From Bacteroides sp. GM023 (GTDB lineage Bacteria > Bacteroidota > Bacteroidia > Bacteroidales > Bacteroidaceae), in contig NZ_JAAXGE010000009.1 of assembly GCF_014750685.1 (NCBI RefSeq), positions 372,001 through 436,000 of the forward strand: DNA of 64,000 nt. Reading direction: 5' to 3'. Made by a program: the position numbers and the translations under genes. Below are positions 50,586 to 60,600 of the stretch, piece after piece. The notes below the pieces were generated by a model, which saw nothing but the letters and a program-made list of their open reading frames with translations, was not told the origin of the DNA and ran no database searches. Numbering within the stretch: position 1 is the first letter of the stretch; each line of letters begins with the position of its first letter.

Positions 50586-52244
50586 TTAGTTGGCAGCCGA
50601 TTGCCAGTTGAATTGTGGTTTTTCTCCCGAGAAGTCCCAAATCTCCATGCTCCATCCCAAAGTATTTTGGGTAACGTTTATCAAGTCAGTAGCTATCAGA
50701 CCGTGGTATCTGAGCGAGGAACCGTTTGTGGTGTTGAAACTTGCCGAAGGTTGAATGTCATTGCCTGCCAGCGGATTGCCGTTTACTATCACGTCCACTG
50801 CCTTGGCATAGCAGTCCTCACCTTTGTTGCCATTCGTGCCGTTGCCACGGGGCATCCAGCCGCAGATACGTCCTGAAGCAATATCCATGGTAGAAGAAAT
50901 ATAGTCATTCCAGGCTACACAATTGACTATATAGTTTGTATTGTTGCTGTCTCCATCTCCGAGCTGGCATTGTCCGGCAATACCGCCTGCACTGGCATGA
51001 CCTTTCACTGTGGCTGTAGAGTAACAGTTGCGTATATTGCTGCCGACATATAAACGTGCTGCGATACCTGCCGCAGGGCCAGTAAACTCTCCGTTCGGTG
51101 ATAATGTAGATATATTTCCCACGCTGTAACAGTCGGAAACGAGAGCACCGTGAACACTCCCCACTATACCACCTGCACTGTAAAGGGAGTAAACAGAACC
51201 TTCATAACAACTCTTTTCGATGGTAGCTTCTACCAACTGACCTACCAGCCCGCCTACGCACCATTCGCCTGTGACATCGACTTTGGCGGAGCATTCGCTG
51301 ATTTTACCTGTACGCATATCTCCTACAATGGCACCTACTGAGCCTGTACCCCAATGGTCACGTCCGTTTTCCACTTGGTTGACTGTGCCGTTAATTACAC
51401 GTGTGTTACTGATTTCTGTATCCGAAATCACATTAGGGATATGGCCTGCAACGACACCGGTAGGAGTTTGGTATCCACTGATTTCAACTTCTTTGAAAGT
51501 TACGTTCTTGCAACTGCCGATTAACTGTCCGAAGAAACTCGGGTATGCTCCCTGAGTACATTTCAGGTTACTAATCGTGTGGTTGTCTCCGTCGAAGTTG
51601 ATGCGGTATTTTCCTTCCACGTTGAGCGGCGTCCATTCTTCGTTATTCATATCAATGTCTTCCATCATCTTGAAGCAGATGGTGACATCGGGTTTCAGCA
51701 GGCTGCCCATACTCTTCAGGTCTTCGAGCGTGCGGAGACGGTATGGGTTGCGGAGCGTGCCGCCTTCGCCCGTATTCAGTATCAGGATGATATTTTCTTG
51801 CGTTGCGGGTACATCTATTCTTTGGCTCGAAGAAGTGAGTTTCAAGCCCAGTGCATAATTGACAGCAGGTTCCAACTGTTCGATGTTGGTGAAAAGGATG
51901 TTTACCGATTGAGACTGTTCGTCTTCGGCAAATTCCAGTTCGGTGCTGCTAATGCGGTATATATTGCTTGCCAGTGGCAGATATTCGCTGCCAAGCTCTT
52001 CCGCACTCATCACAGAGAGCGAAGCGGTCGTCTCAACAAAGGGATGGCTCTTTTCTATATTGAAAGAAAAAGAGGGGCGGGTCTTGTTCAGGTCCACTTG
52101 CTTCTTGCCGAATTGTGACAAGGTAAGTGTTATGTCCAGTGGTTCAACCAGGCTTTCGCCCGGTTTCACGATGGAATCATCCTCTACACAGGCAGTTGTC
52201 ACGAAGCACGCCAATAACAGAGGTAGTAGGAATAACTTTTTCAT
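50586..52244 (-). CDS. Surface lipoprotein with GLUG repeats (putative glycan-binding)
   Basis: The 552-residue lipoprotein (lipobox ending at Cys19, VTTAC) has an N-terminal domain like the DUF1735-type module of surface glycan-binding proteins (about 35-150). About 170-500 hold repeated GLUG-type beta-helix motifs (VGGLVGQLVEATIEKSCYEGSV, AGGIVGSVHGALVSDCYSVGNI, AGIAARLYVGSNIRNCYSTATV, AGGIAGQCQ). It follows susD after 72 bp, the usual place for a surface glycan-binding protein. It probably binds the locus substrate outside the cell. Confidence 0.8.
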   Translation of the reverse strand: MKKLFLLPLLLACFVTTACVEDDSIVKPGESLVEPLDITLTLSQFGKKQVDLNKTRPSFSFNIEKSHPFVETTASLSVMSAEELGSEYLPLASNIYRISSTELEFAEDEQSQSVNILFTNIEQLEPAVNYALGLKLTSSSQRIDVPATQENIILILNTGEGGTLRNPYRLRTLEDLKSMGSLLKPDVTICFKMMEDIDMNNEEWTPLNVEGKYRINFDGDNHTISNLKCTQGAYPSFFGQLIGSCKNVTFKEVEISGYQTPTGVVAGHIPNVISDTEISNTRVINGTVNQVENGRDHWGTGSVGAIVGDMRTGKISECSAKVDVTGEWCVGGLVGQLVEATIEKSCYEGSVYSLYSAGGIVGSVHGALVSDCYSVGNISTLSPNGEFTGPAAGIAARLYVGSNIRNCYSTATVKGHASAGGIAGQCQLGDGDSNNTNYIVNCVAWNDYISSTMDIASGRICGWMPRGNGTNGNKGEDCYAKAVDVIVNGNPLAGNDIQPSASFNTTNGSSLRYHGLIATDLINVTQNTLGWSMEIWDFSGEKPQFNWQSAAN

Positions 52245-52316
52245 GATAATTCTTTTAAAAGGTAAATTATTGTTTTACTCATAATTTCAATTCAAACGTT
52301 TCAGGTTCCTGGCTGC

Positions 52317-54131
52317 TTATTTCCAACCTTCGTTTTGCTGCATATTAGGATTCATCTGCATCTCACGGGCAGGAATAGGCAGTGTCCAGTAGTTGTTTCC
52401 TCCCCAACTGTAAGAGTAAGTCGGGCTTCCCCAAACCTGGCGCATACCGTTCGTGCGACCTTCCTTGTCGGTGTAGAACTTCAGTTCTTTCCAGGTACCC
52501 CAACGTATTTCGTCGAAGTAGATAAGGTCTTCGCCTACCAGTTCCCAATGACGCTCGTTCATGATGCGGCGGTGCATATCTTCTTTGTCCTTGACAGTAG
52601 TATATTGGTTGGAATTCAGGGCAGCTACTCCGGCGCGGTTGCGCACCTCGTTCACCTTGCTGACTGCTCCGGGAATATCGTCCAGTTCATTCAAGGCTTC
52701 CGCCCAGTTCAGCAGTACGTCCGCATAACGGATGAACGGGATGTCTATCTCAGAATAATAGGTCATGATTTCCGTGCCTTCACCTACAAACTTACGGTTC
52801 AGATAGTACATCTTGGCATTGGTATCCGTTTCGATGTCCTGTGTACCCCTGCCTCTCGAACGGTAAGGGAAACGCATGGTGTAAGGCAACGGTTCGCCTT
52901 CAATACCGCCTGTGAATGTAGAATAAGGAGTGATGACGGAAAATGCGAGACGCGGGTCACGGTTGGCATAGGCAGCCTTGATGCGGTCTTCATTACCGGA
53001 GTTCTTATACTGGCTCATGTCGGCACCAGCCGCTTCTGCGTTGGCACGCTCTGTTGCGTTGATTTCGTTGCGCAGGAAGTAAACCAAGCGTGCATCCGTG
53101 CTCATGGCATTATAGCCGGGGATGATGTCGTCCCAGTTGAATGGACTTCCATCTTTGTTCTCGTATGAATCTACGAATTGCGGATTTATTACGTAGTTGT
53201 TCCATCCTATACCTTTTCCTTCGTTGTCGGGTGGCAGACAGCGGTTTCCGTAACCACGGTTCTTGATACCGCCGAAGCCTTCTTCGCTGATACACTGCAA
53301 AGAGAATATCATTTCGTCGCAATGCTCGTTGGCTGCCTTGAATAGCTGCTTGTAGGCATCGTTCCCGTTCGTGTAGAGCTTGTAGCCGCATTTGCTTACT
53401 TCTTCGAAGTCTTTGGCGGCTTTTCCCCACTCTTTCTTCCACATATAGACTTTACCTCTCAAGGCATAGGTGGCTCCTTTGGTGATATGACCGTAGTCTT
53501 CGCTGTCGGCACCGTACTTGTTCGGCAGGTTGACATCTTCGATACATGAAGTCAGGTCCTGAATCAGGTAGTCCCATATTTCATCTTGGGTGGAACGTGC
53601 TTTCTTGGCACCGTCGATGCTCTTTACCGGTTCGGTATAATAAGGTACTCCGCCGTAAAGAATGTTGAGACGGTAGTACCACCAGGAGCGCAGGAACTTA
53701 CATTCGGATACATAACGTGACTTTTTAGCCTGGCTGATACCTTCTACACCGGGAAGATTGGTTATCACATCGTTGGCACGCAAGATGCCGGAGTAATAAT
53801 TCTTCCACCAACGTTCGCTACCGAAGTCACTGGTAGGGGTGTTGTTGGCGTGCAGGAAGTGATAACCTGCCGTCCAGTTGGCATCAATATCCATGATACT
53901 CGACCACATGTCGAACCATCCTTTGTTCGGGTCTGCCGTATAATCTTCGAATAAGCGGTTGTAGACACCGGCAATGGTCTGTTCTGCCATACTGGCGCTG
54001 TTCCACACATTTCCTTCGGACGGAGCGTTCGCCGGAGCGAGGTCCAAGTCTACGCATGCCGTAAGCGTACCGCCCATTACGAGTGCAGCCGAAGCTGCCG
54101 CCATTATATTTTTTATGATACTCTTTTTCAT
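52317..54131 (-). CDS. SusD-like lipoprotein of the HTCS-controlled locus
   Basis: The 604-residue product has a lipobox ending at Cys26 (LTACVDLDL) and SusD-family blocks: SECKFLRSWWYYRLNILYGGVPYY (about 140-163), ATYALRGKVYMWKKEWGKAAKDFEEV, FIRYADVLLNWAEALNELDD, VNEVRNRAGVAAL and MNERHWELVGEDLIYFDEIRW. It lies 12 bp after the susC homolog. It forms the substrate lid of that transporter. Confidence 0.95.
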   Translation of the reverse strand: MKKSIIKNIMAAASAALVMGGTLTACVDLDLAPANAPSEGNVWNSASMAEQTIAGVYNRLFEDYTADPNKGWFDMWSSIMDIDANWTAGYHFLHANNTPTSDFGSERWWKNYYSGILRANDVITNLPGVEGISQAKKSRYVSECKFLRSWWYYRLNILYGGVPYYTEPVKSIDGAKKARSTQDEIWDYLIQDLTSCIEDVNLPNKYGADSEDYGHITKGATYALRGKVYMWKKEWGKAAKDFEEVSKCGYKLYTNGNDAYKQLFKAANEHCDEMIFSLQCISEEGFGGIKNRGYGNRCLPPDNEGKGIGWNNYVINPQFVDSYENKDGSPFNWDDIIPGYNAMSTDARLVYFLRNEINATERANAEAAGADMSQYKNSGNEDRIKAAYANRDPRLAFSVITPYSTFTGGIEGEPLPYTMRFPYRSRGRGTQDIETDTNAKMYYLNRKFVGEGTEIMTYYSEIDIPFIRYADVLLNWAEALNELDDIPGAVSKVNEVRNRAGVAALNSNQYTTVKDKEDMHRRIMNERHWELVGEDLIYFDEIRWGTWKELKFYTDKEGRTNGMRQVWGSPTYSYSWGGNNYWTLPIPAREMQMNPNMQQNEGWK

Positions 54132-54143
54132 CTGATTCTTCTT

Positions 54144-57100
54144 TTAGAATGTAACATTAATGCCGAAAGCGTATTGACGCATTGGAGCATATCCCACACC
54201 AGTCATCATTTCAGGGTCCATGCCTTTGAACTTCGTGATAGTCAGCAGATTCTCACCGGAAGCATAGACGCGGACATTCTGCATATAGGCTTTCTTAACC
54301 CATGTTTTCGGGAAGGTGTATCCGATTGTCAGATTCTTCAGTTTCAGGTAGTTGCCGTTGTGCAGACGCCAGGCGCTGGCTGCACTTACCTGTCCCGCCT
54401 GGTCGGTAGTCAGACGAGGGGTGCTCGACGTGAGATTCGTGCGGGGATCATCCGGATTTTCCGGGTCATAGTAGTAGTGGTCATAAGCTACATCCCTGCC
54501 GATGCCGTATCCGTAGGTAACAATCGAGCTATTTTGTGCTTTCTCGTACCAGTTGATTTTGAATCCGGCAGCACCGCTCCAGTTCATGGAGAGGTCGAAA
54601 CCTTTCCATGCTGCGTTCATTTGGAGTCCGAAGTAGTATTTCGGTGTTCTGGAATATCCCTGGAAGGCACGGTCGTCATCGTCGCCATATACGCCGTCAC
54701 CGTCGAGGTCGTCATAGATAATGTCGCCATACCATATTTTGTCTTTACCTACTCCCTGTTTGGGATAGAACTGATAACCGGCGGTCATCATGGCTTTCAG
54801 CCACTTCATGTTTTCTTCGGTGCGAATCATACCATCGGTAGGTCCACCGGCCGGATTGACCGAACCATCGGGGTTGAAGGCGTTGCCCGAGCCTTTGTAA
54901 AGGTTCAACACGTAGTATTCGTTCATCATGTGGCCTTCTACGATGCGTTCGTCGCCACCGGTAGAAACTTCGCCGAGGTTGGTTTGGTAAGTCCATTTGC
55001 CATTGGCGTCTTGCTGCCATTCGCGTATCAGTTTGCCTTTATATTTGCTGACTTCGTTCTTGTTGAAGGAGAAGTTAGCGGATATGCCGTAAGAGAAATC
55101 TTTGATGCGGTCTTGCCAGCCCAATGTTACTTCAAAACCTTTGTTGGTGACTTCGGCAATGTTCTGTCGGGGAGAACCGAAGTAACTCAATGTCGGTGAA
55201 AGGGTGGGATTGTAGAGGATACCGTCCGTCACCTTGTTATAATAGTCGATTGTACCTGTCAGACGGTTGTCCAGCACGCTGAAGTCGAGTCCGAAGTCGG
55301 TTACTGTAGTCGTTTCCCACTCCAATGCATAGTTGGAGAAAGAAGACATGCCCAGGCCGGATACTTTCTTGTTGCCGAAAACGTATTGGGTGGCGGCATA
55401 GACGGCTTGCCATTCGTAGTTGCCTATGGAGTTATTACCCAACTGTCCCCATGAAGCGCGGAACTTCAGATTGTCGAACCAACCGAGGTTCTTGATAAAA
55501 CGTTCTTCGGAAAGGCGCCATCCGGCAGAGAACGAGGGAAATACACCCCAACGACTTTCGGGAGCAAAGCGGGAAGAACCGTCGTAACGTATATTGGCTT
55601 CGAGCAGATAGCGTGAATCGTAGGCGTAGGCGGCACGACCGAATACGGAACGTGAAGAGAATTCCGTAGTGGAGCCTTTGATATATCTCGGGTCGGTCAG
55701 GGCATCGAAATCAGTCAGGCTCGTATCCACCATCCCTTTCTTATCTATATCGACAGTGGAACGCCATTTGCGATATTCTTCATAACCTGCCATAGCGTTC
55801 ACGTCATGTTTCTTGCCGAACACTTGGGAGTAGTTGAGAATAGTGGAGCTTTTCCAACTTTGGTCGCCGTCATACCACATGGCTACGTGATACTCTTGCA
55901 GGGCATCGGAAGTCGGAGGAGCATTCTTTACTTCACCCGCCTGGAAACTGAACTGTTCGCGATAATCGGAACTGTTCCACTTATGTTCGTTTCTGAAGTG
56001 GTCGTAATAGAAGTTGTAGCTCGCGGAGAAGTGTTTCAGGAAGTCTACCTTTACGTATGGGTTAACGTAGAACTTCGTTTGCTTGTAATAACCTTCTGCG
56101 TTATTGATAAAGTAGACAGGATTACTTGCCGAAGGGTCTTCTTCTGTTGCTTCGGGCACACCGTATTTACCGTTGTAGCGGGGATAGATGCCCGGTATAC
56201 TTTTCTGCATCTGCAAGCCGTTCAGGTTATCCACGTCATTACGTTCCTGGTCGGTGTGGTAACCCCAGGCACGCATACCTACGGTAAGGAAACTGGTGAC
56301 ACGTGATTCGATGTCGCTACGCAGGTAGTATTTCTTCATTCCGGCGTTTTCTACCAGTCCCGGGTTGCTCAGGTAGGTCGCGCTCAGGCTGTATGTCGTA
56401 CGTTTCTCAGAACCGGAAACGGTTATGGAGTGCTCTTGCATCAGCTTCGGATTGTACACTTCGTCATACCAGTCGGTATTAGGATAGGCTACATAGTTGG
56501 GATAACCGGATTCGGACAGCCCGTTGGGATTCTTGTCTGCTTCTCTCCATTTCTTGATGGTGCTTCCGTTGAAAATTTGGGTTTGTCCCGAATTGATGGA
56601 AGCTTCGTTCATCAACTCCATGTAGTTGGCGTAGTTGGCAACCATATGGATAAGATTGGCAGGGGTATTATAAGAGAACTTACCCGAGTAGGTGACATTG
56701 ATTTTTCCGTCGTTTCCGCGTTTGGTTGTTACCAAAATAACACCGTTCGCACCCCGGTTACCGTAGATGGCGCATGAAGCGGCGTCTTTCAGAACGGAAA
56801 TGGTGGCAATATCATTCGGATTGATTTCATTGAGCGGCATTTCCATGCCGTCTACCAATACTAACGGACTGGAGTTGTTCAGCGTTCCGTTACCGCGTAT
56901 CAGGATGCTGGCTCCTTCGGAGTTCGGTTTGCTGCTGGTCTGCATTACGCTCAGACCGGCTGCCATACCCGACAAAGCCGAAGAAACGGTTGTTACGGGG
57001 CGTGACAGCGTCTTGTCACTGAAGTCCACTGTGGCAACGGAACCGGTGAGGTTTACCTTTTTCTGTGAACCGTATCCCACGACTACTACTTCGTCCAGTA

Positions 57101-57458
57101 TTTCACTGTCGCTCTGCATGGTGATGTTCAGAACTTGCTGACCTTTGATGACGATGTTCTCTTTTTTATAACCTATATAAGAGATTTCAAGTGTTTCGCC
57201 GTCGTTTACTGTCAACGAGAAGTTGCCGTTAGCATCGGTGATGGTTCCTCCCTGTGTACCTTTTACCAGGATACTTACTCCGATAAGAGCTTCTCCGGTG
57301 GCGGCATCTGTAACTGTTCCTTTGAGTGAGCGTTTCGCCTGCTGTGTCATCAGAAGGGTATTACCGGCATTACTCAAGCCGGCATCAGCCATGATGGGGG
57401 CAATGCCCAAACCGGAACATAGGATTAAACTAATAAAAGATTTTGTTCTACCTTTCAT
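54144..57458 (-). CDS. SusC-like TonB-dependent transporter of the HTCS-controlled locus
   Basis: The 1104-residue protein has a signal peptide, a carboxypeptidase-regulatory-like domain (LKGTVTDAATGEALIGVSI), a junction DEVVVVGYGSQKKVNLTGSV, a plug (ILIRGNGTLNNSSPLVLVDG, IYGNRGANGVILVTTKRG) and a C-terminal barrel ending in INVTF. It has no STN domain, which fits control by the adjacent HTCS rather than a sigma/anti-sigma pair. It is the first gene of the operon; its promoter lies 59 bp upstream, with repeated TAGAACAAT sites just beyond it. A long open frame on the opposite strand is only a shadow. Confidence 0.95.
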   Translation of the reverse strand: MKGRTKSFISLILCSGLGIAPIMADAGLSNAGNTLLMTQQAKRSLKGTVTDAATGEALIGVSILVKGTQGGTITDANGNFSLTVNDGETLEISYIGYKKENIVIKGQQVLNITMQSDSEILDEVVVVGYGSQKKVNLTGSVATVDFSDKTLSRPVTTVSSALSGMAAGLSVMQTSSKPNSEGASILIRGNGTLNNSSPLVLVDGMEMPLNEINPNDIATISVLKDAASCAIYGNRGANGVILVTTKRGNDGKINVTYSGKFSYNTPANLIHMVANYANYMELMNEASINSGQTQIFNGSTIKKWREADKNPNGLSESGYPNYVAYPNTDWYDEVYNPKLMQEHSITVSGSEKRTTYSLSATYLSNPGLVENAGMKKYYLRSDIESRVTSFLTVGMRAWGYHTDQERNDVDNLNGLQMQKSIPGIYPRYNGKYGVPEATEEDPSASNPVYFINNAEGYYKQTKFYVNPYVKVDFLKHFSASYNFYYDHFRNEHKWNSSDYREQFSFQAGEVKNAPPTSDALQEYHVAMWYDGDQSWKSSTILNYSQVFGKKHDVNAMAGYEEYRKWRSTVDIDKKGMVDTSLTDFDALTDPRYIKGSTTEFSSRSVFGRAAYAYDSRYLLEANIRYDGSSRFAPESRWGVFPSFSAGWRLSEERFIKNLGWFDNLKFRASWGQLGNNSIGNYEWQAVYAATQYVFGNKKVSGLGMSSFSNYALEWETTTVTDFGLDFSVLDNRLTGTIDYYNKVTDGILYNPTLSPTLSYFGSPRQNIAEVTNKGFEVTLGWQDRIKDFSYGISANFSFNKNEVSKYKGKLIREWQQDANGKWTYQTNLGEVSTGGDERIVEGHMMNEYYVLNLYKGSGNAFNPDGSVNPAGGPTDGMIRTEENMKWLKAMMTAGYQFYPKQGVGKDKIWYGDIIYDDLDGDGVYGDDDDRAFQGYSRTPKYYFGLQMNAAWKGFDLSMNWSGAAGFKINWYEKAQNSSIVTYGYGIGRDVAYDHYYYDPENPDDPRTNLTSSTPRLTTDQAGQVSAASAWRLHNGNYLKLKNLTIGYTFPKTWVKKAYMQNVRVYASGENLLTITKFKGMDPEMMTGVGYAPMRQYAFGINVTF

Positions 57459-57516
57459 AAGATTTAAAGTTAATAATTCAACATTATTGGCTTTGACAAA
57501 TTTGTTTTTAGCACCA

Positions 57517-57630
57517 CAAAGCTATGTGAAATAGACGTTGCAGGCTAGAACAATAAATGCAAAATATAGAACAATACGCTCAAAAATCCACTTTAGAGAG
57601 TATCTGAAGCCGGATGGAAGGATTGTTCTA
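57517..57630 (-). promoter_or_regulatory. Promoter and AraC-type operator region of the third SusC/SusD locus
   Basis: The minus-strand -7 is TAGCTTTG (57517-57524), 59 bp before the susC start. Behind it, TAGAACAAT occurs at 57546-57554 and 57567-57575, exactly 21 bp (two helical turns) apart, with an inverted copy at 57622-57630. Direct repeats two turns apart next to the promoter are what an AraC-type HTH, such as that of the neighbouring HTCS, would bind. Confidence 0.65.
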
Positions 57631-57658
57631 TTTTGTGAGCCTTTTGTTATAGGACGGA

Positions 57659-60600
57659 TTATATGGTGGTGAAATCTTTGGGCAATACTCCGAATTGCTT
57701 TTGGAAACATTTCGTAAAATAGGAAGGCGTGTTGAAGCCTACCATGTAACACACTTCGTTGATTTTACAATTTTCCTCTTTCAATAGTCGGGCGGCTTTT
57801 TTCAGACGCTCTATGCGGAGATAGTCGTTGGGGGTTACGTTGAGAAGTCCCTTGATTTTACGGTTCAGACTGGAACGTCCCATAAATAACTGGTCTGCCA
57901 TATCTATCAGGCTGAACTCGGGGTTCTGCATATTGGCTTGGACGAGAGCATTCAGTTTCTTCAGAAATTCTTCGTCCGCTTTGCTGATGGCTATATTATT
58001 GGTAGGAACGAAGGGGGCGTGCATAAAGGTGGCTTGCAGTTGCTCCCGGTTCTTGAGCAGACTGGAGATACTTACTTTCAGATATTCCATAGAGAACGGT
58101 TTCTCCACATAGGCATCCGCACCGGCTTGCAGGCCGTCTATCTTGGACTGCAAAGTAGTCTTGGCGGTGAGCAGGATAATGGGGATATGGCTGTAATCCA
58201 ATTCAGTCTTTACCGTATTGCATAGCTCCAAACCATCCATTTCGGGCATCATCACGTCGGATACAATCAGGTTGACGATGGATTCCTGCAATATTTTCAA
58301 TGCTTCCACGCCATTGTTGGCAGTCAGTACCTTGTAAGATTCGGAAAGCTGTTTGACGAGGAACTTATTCATTTCCATATTATCTTCCACTACCAGCAAG
58401 GTGTAGCGGAATTGGGGAGAAGTAGTGAGATTGGGTGATTTGTCGGAAGTGGTGGTTTCTTCTTTTTCTGTCTCTGCTTTCTCCGGTTCGGCTGTCATTA
58501 GTTGGAGTGTCTGCTCTTGGCGTAACGGCAATGTCAGGATGAAACGGTTGCAGTCCAATGCATCGTCCATCGTAAGTTCTCCGCCATGCAGTTCTGCGAG
58601 CGAACGTGCCAAAGCCAGTCCGATACCCGTTCCCGGCACTTGGTATGAGCTGTTTCCTTTGTACTGTATAAAGGGTTTGAATATTTCCTCACGCATCGTA
58701 GCCGGAACGATTTCACCGTCGTTTGTGACGGAGAGTTGCAGGGTGTCGTCCTTCTCTGCCGGCTTCATTTCGACGTGAATACGGCTCTTGCCATATTTGA
58801 TGGCATTAGTGAAAAGATTACTGACTATCTTTGTGAATCCTTCCTTGTCAACGGCCGCATATAGATTCTCAGCAATGTCGATAGTAAACTCGAAATTCTT
58901 GTCACGCGCCAGGGAGATGAAGCGTTTATAAGTTTTTTGGAGGATTTCGGAAAGATTGTAGTTCATAAAATTAAGGTGGAAACCTTTGGTTTCGGTCTTT
59001 CGGAAATCGAGCAGTTGGTTCACCAGGTCGAGCAGGCGGTTGGTGTTCAAGTCCATTATTTCCAGGTCTTCTTTGATGGCATCGTTCACGTGGTCGGAAA
59101 CCAGGACGTGTTCCAACGGACTTTTGATGAGCGTTAGCGGTGTACGTATCTCGTGAGCTACGTTGGTGAAGAAGTTTATTTTTGAGGTATAGAGTTCGCG
59201 TTCCTTTTCATACTTCAATATTTCCATGGCTTGCTGGTGCTTGCGGTGGTTACGCTTGCGGAAGTAGCGGATTATGAAAGTGACAGTTGCTGTCAGCAGC
59301 AGGAAATAAATGATATATGCAGCCCATGACAGATAGAAAGGCGGGTTCACTTGTATTTTCAGCAATCGTTCCTGTGGATTCCAGACACCGTCACTGTTGG
59401 CGCCGCGCACGCGCAGTGTATAGCTGCCGTAGGGCAGATTGGAGTAACTGATACTGGTATTGATGTCGTTGGTAGAGTACCACTCTTTGTCGAATCCTTC
59501 GAGTTTATAGAGGATTGTGTTCGACATGGGCGCCTGATAGTTCAGTACTGCCGCACGCAGGGAAAAAGTATTTTGGTCGGCATTCAGTTCGATGGCTTCC
59601 GAGGTAGTGATGCTTTCTGACAGGGGCGAGTTTTCCTCGCCTATCGGCAACCGTTTGTTGAACTGCCGGAAGTCGGTTAGTACCAACGGAGAAATTTGCT
59701 TGCTCACGGTAAATGTGGTAGGATTGAAAGAGACAAATCCATTGACACTGCCCAAATAGAGCGTTCCCCTCTTGTCTTTGTATCCCGACTGGTAATTGAA
59801 TTGGTTGCTTAATAAGCCGTTCGCGGTAGTGTATAGATGCTTCGTGTCCGTTTCGGGATGGAAAGATACCAGTCCTTTGTTGGTGGTGAGCCATAACAGT
59901 CCGTTATCGTCTTCCAGCATTTTATATACGGTGTTTCCGGGGAAGCCTTGTGACATGTCGTAGCGCACGAAATCATCCGTTTCGGGGCGTAAGCGGCAAA
60001 ATCCCGCTCCTTGTGTCATGAACCAAAGTTGCTTGTGGCTGTCCTCGAATATACTTATTACCTTATTATAAGGTAGAGAGTTTATATTACCGGACTTTTG
60101 AGTGTATTGTTTCCATTGGTTTTTCGATGGGGTGTAGCAGAATACGCCGTCAGAGTAGGTTGCCAGCCAAAGTTTACCGTAGCTGTCTTCCAATATGTCA
60201 TATACGAAGATATTGTTCATTTCGGGGATACGCGTGAAGTCGTCTGTTTTTCGATTATAGCGCATCAGGCCGGAAGTCGTTCCTATCCACAAGTTGTTGG
60301 TGCTGCTTTTGCAGATGGAAAATATGTTATCGGCATTCAGTGTATTGGCTGCTTCACCTTTACTGTAATGCCGCAATTCCCGGTTGTGAAGGTCGATGCG
60401 GTTCAGTCCGCCGGCAAAAGTACCTACCCACAGGTAGTTATCATCTATGCATAATCCGTGAATGTTGTGGTACAAGGCAGGATGATGGAAAGGGGTAATC
60501 GTTCCGTCCGTAGGGCTGAAATGAAATAATCCCTTATCTTCCGTGCCGAACCAAATCGTATCGTCATTACTTCCGCAGAATTCGCGTATGCGATGTCCCA

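Noticed and set aside
51579..53168. Plus-strand frames of 179 and 277 codons
   Set aside because: They are antisense to the GLUG lipoprotein and SusD genes, with no family signal.
54174..55199. 341-codon plus-strand frame
   Set aside because: It is antisense to the well-supported SusC gene and has no domain; it is a composition shadow.
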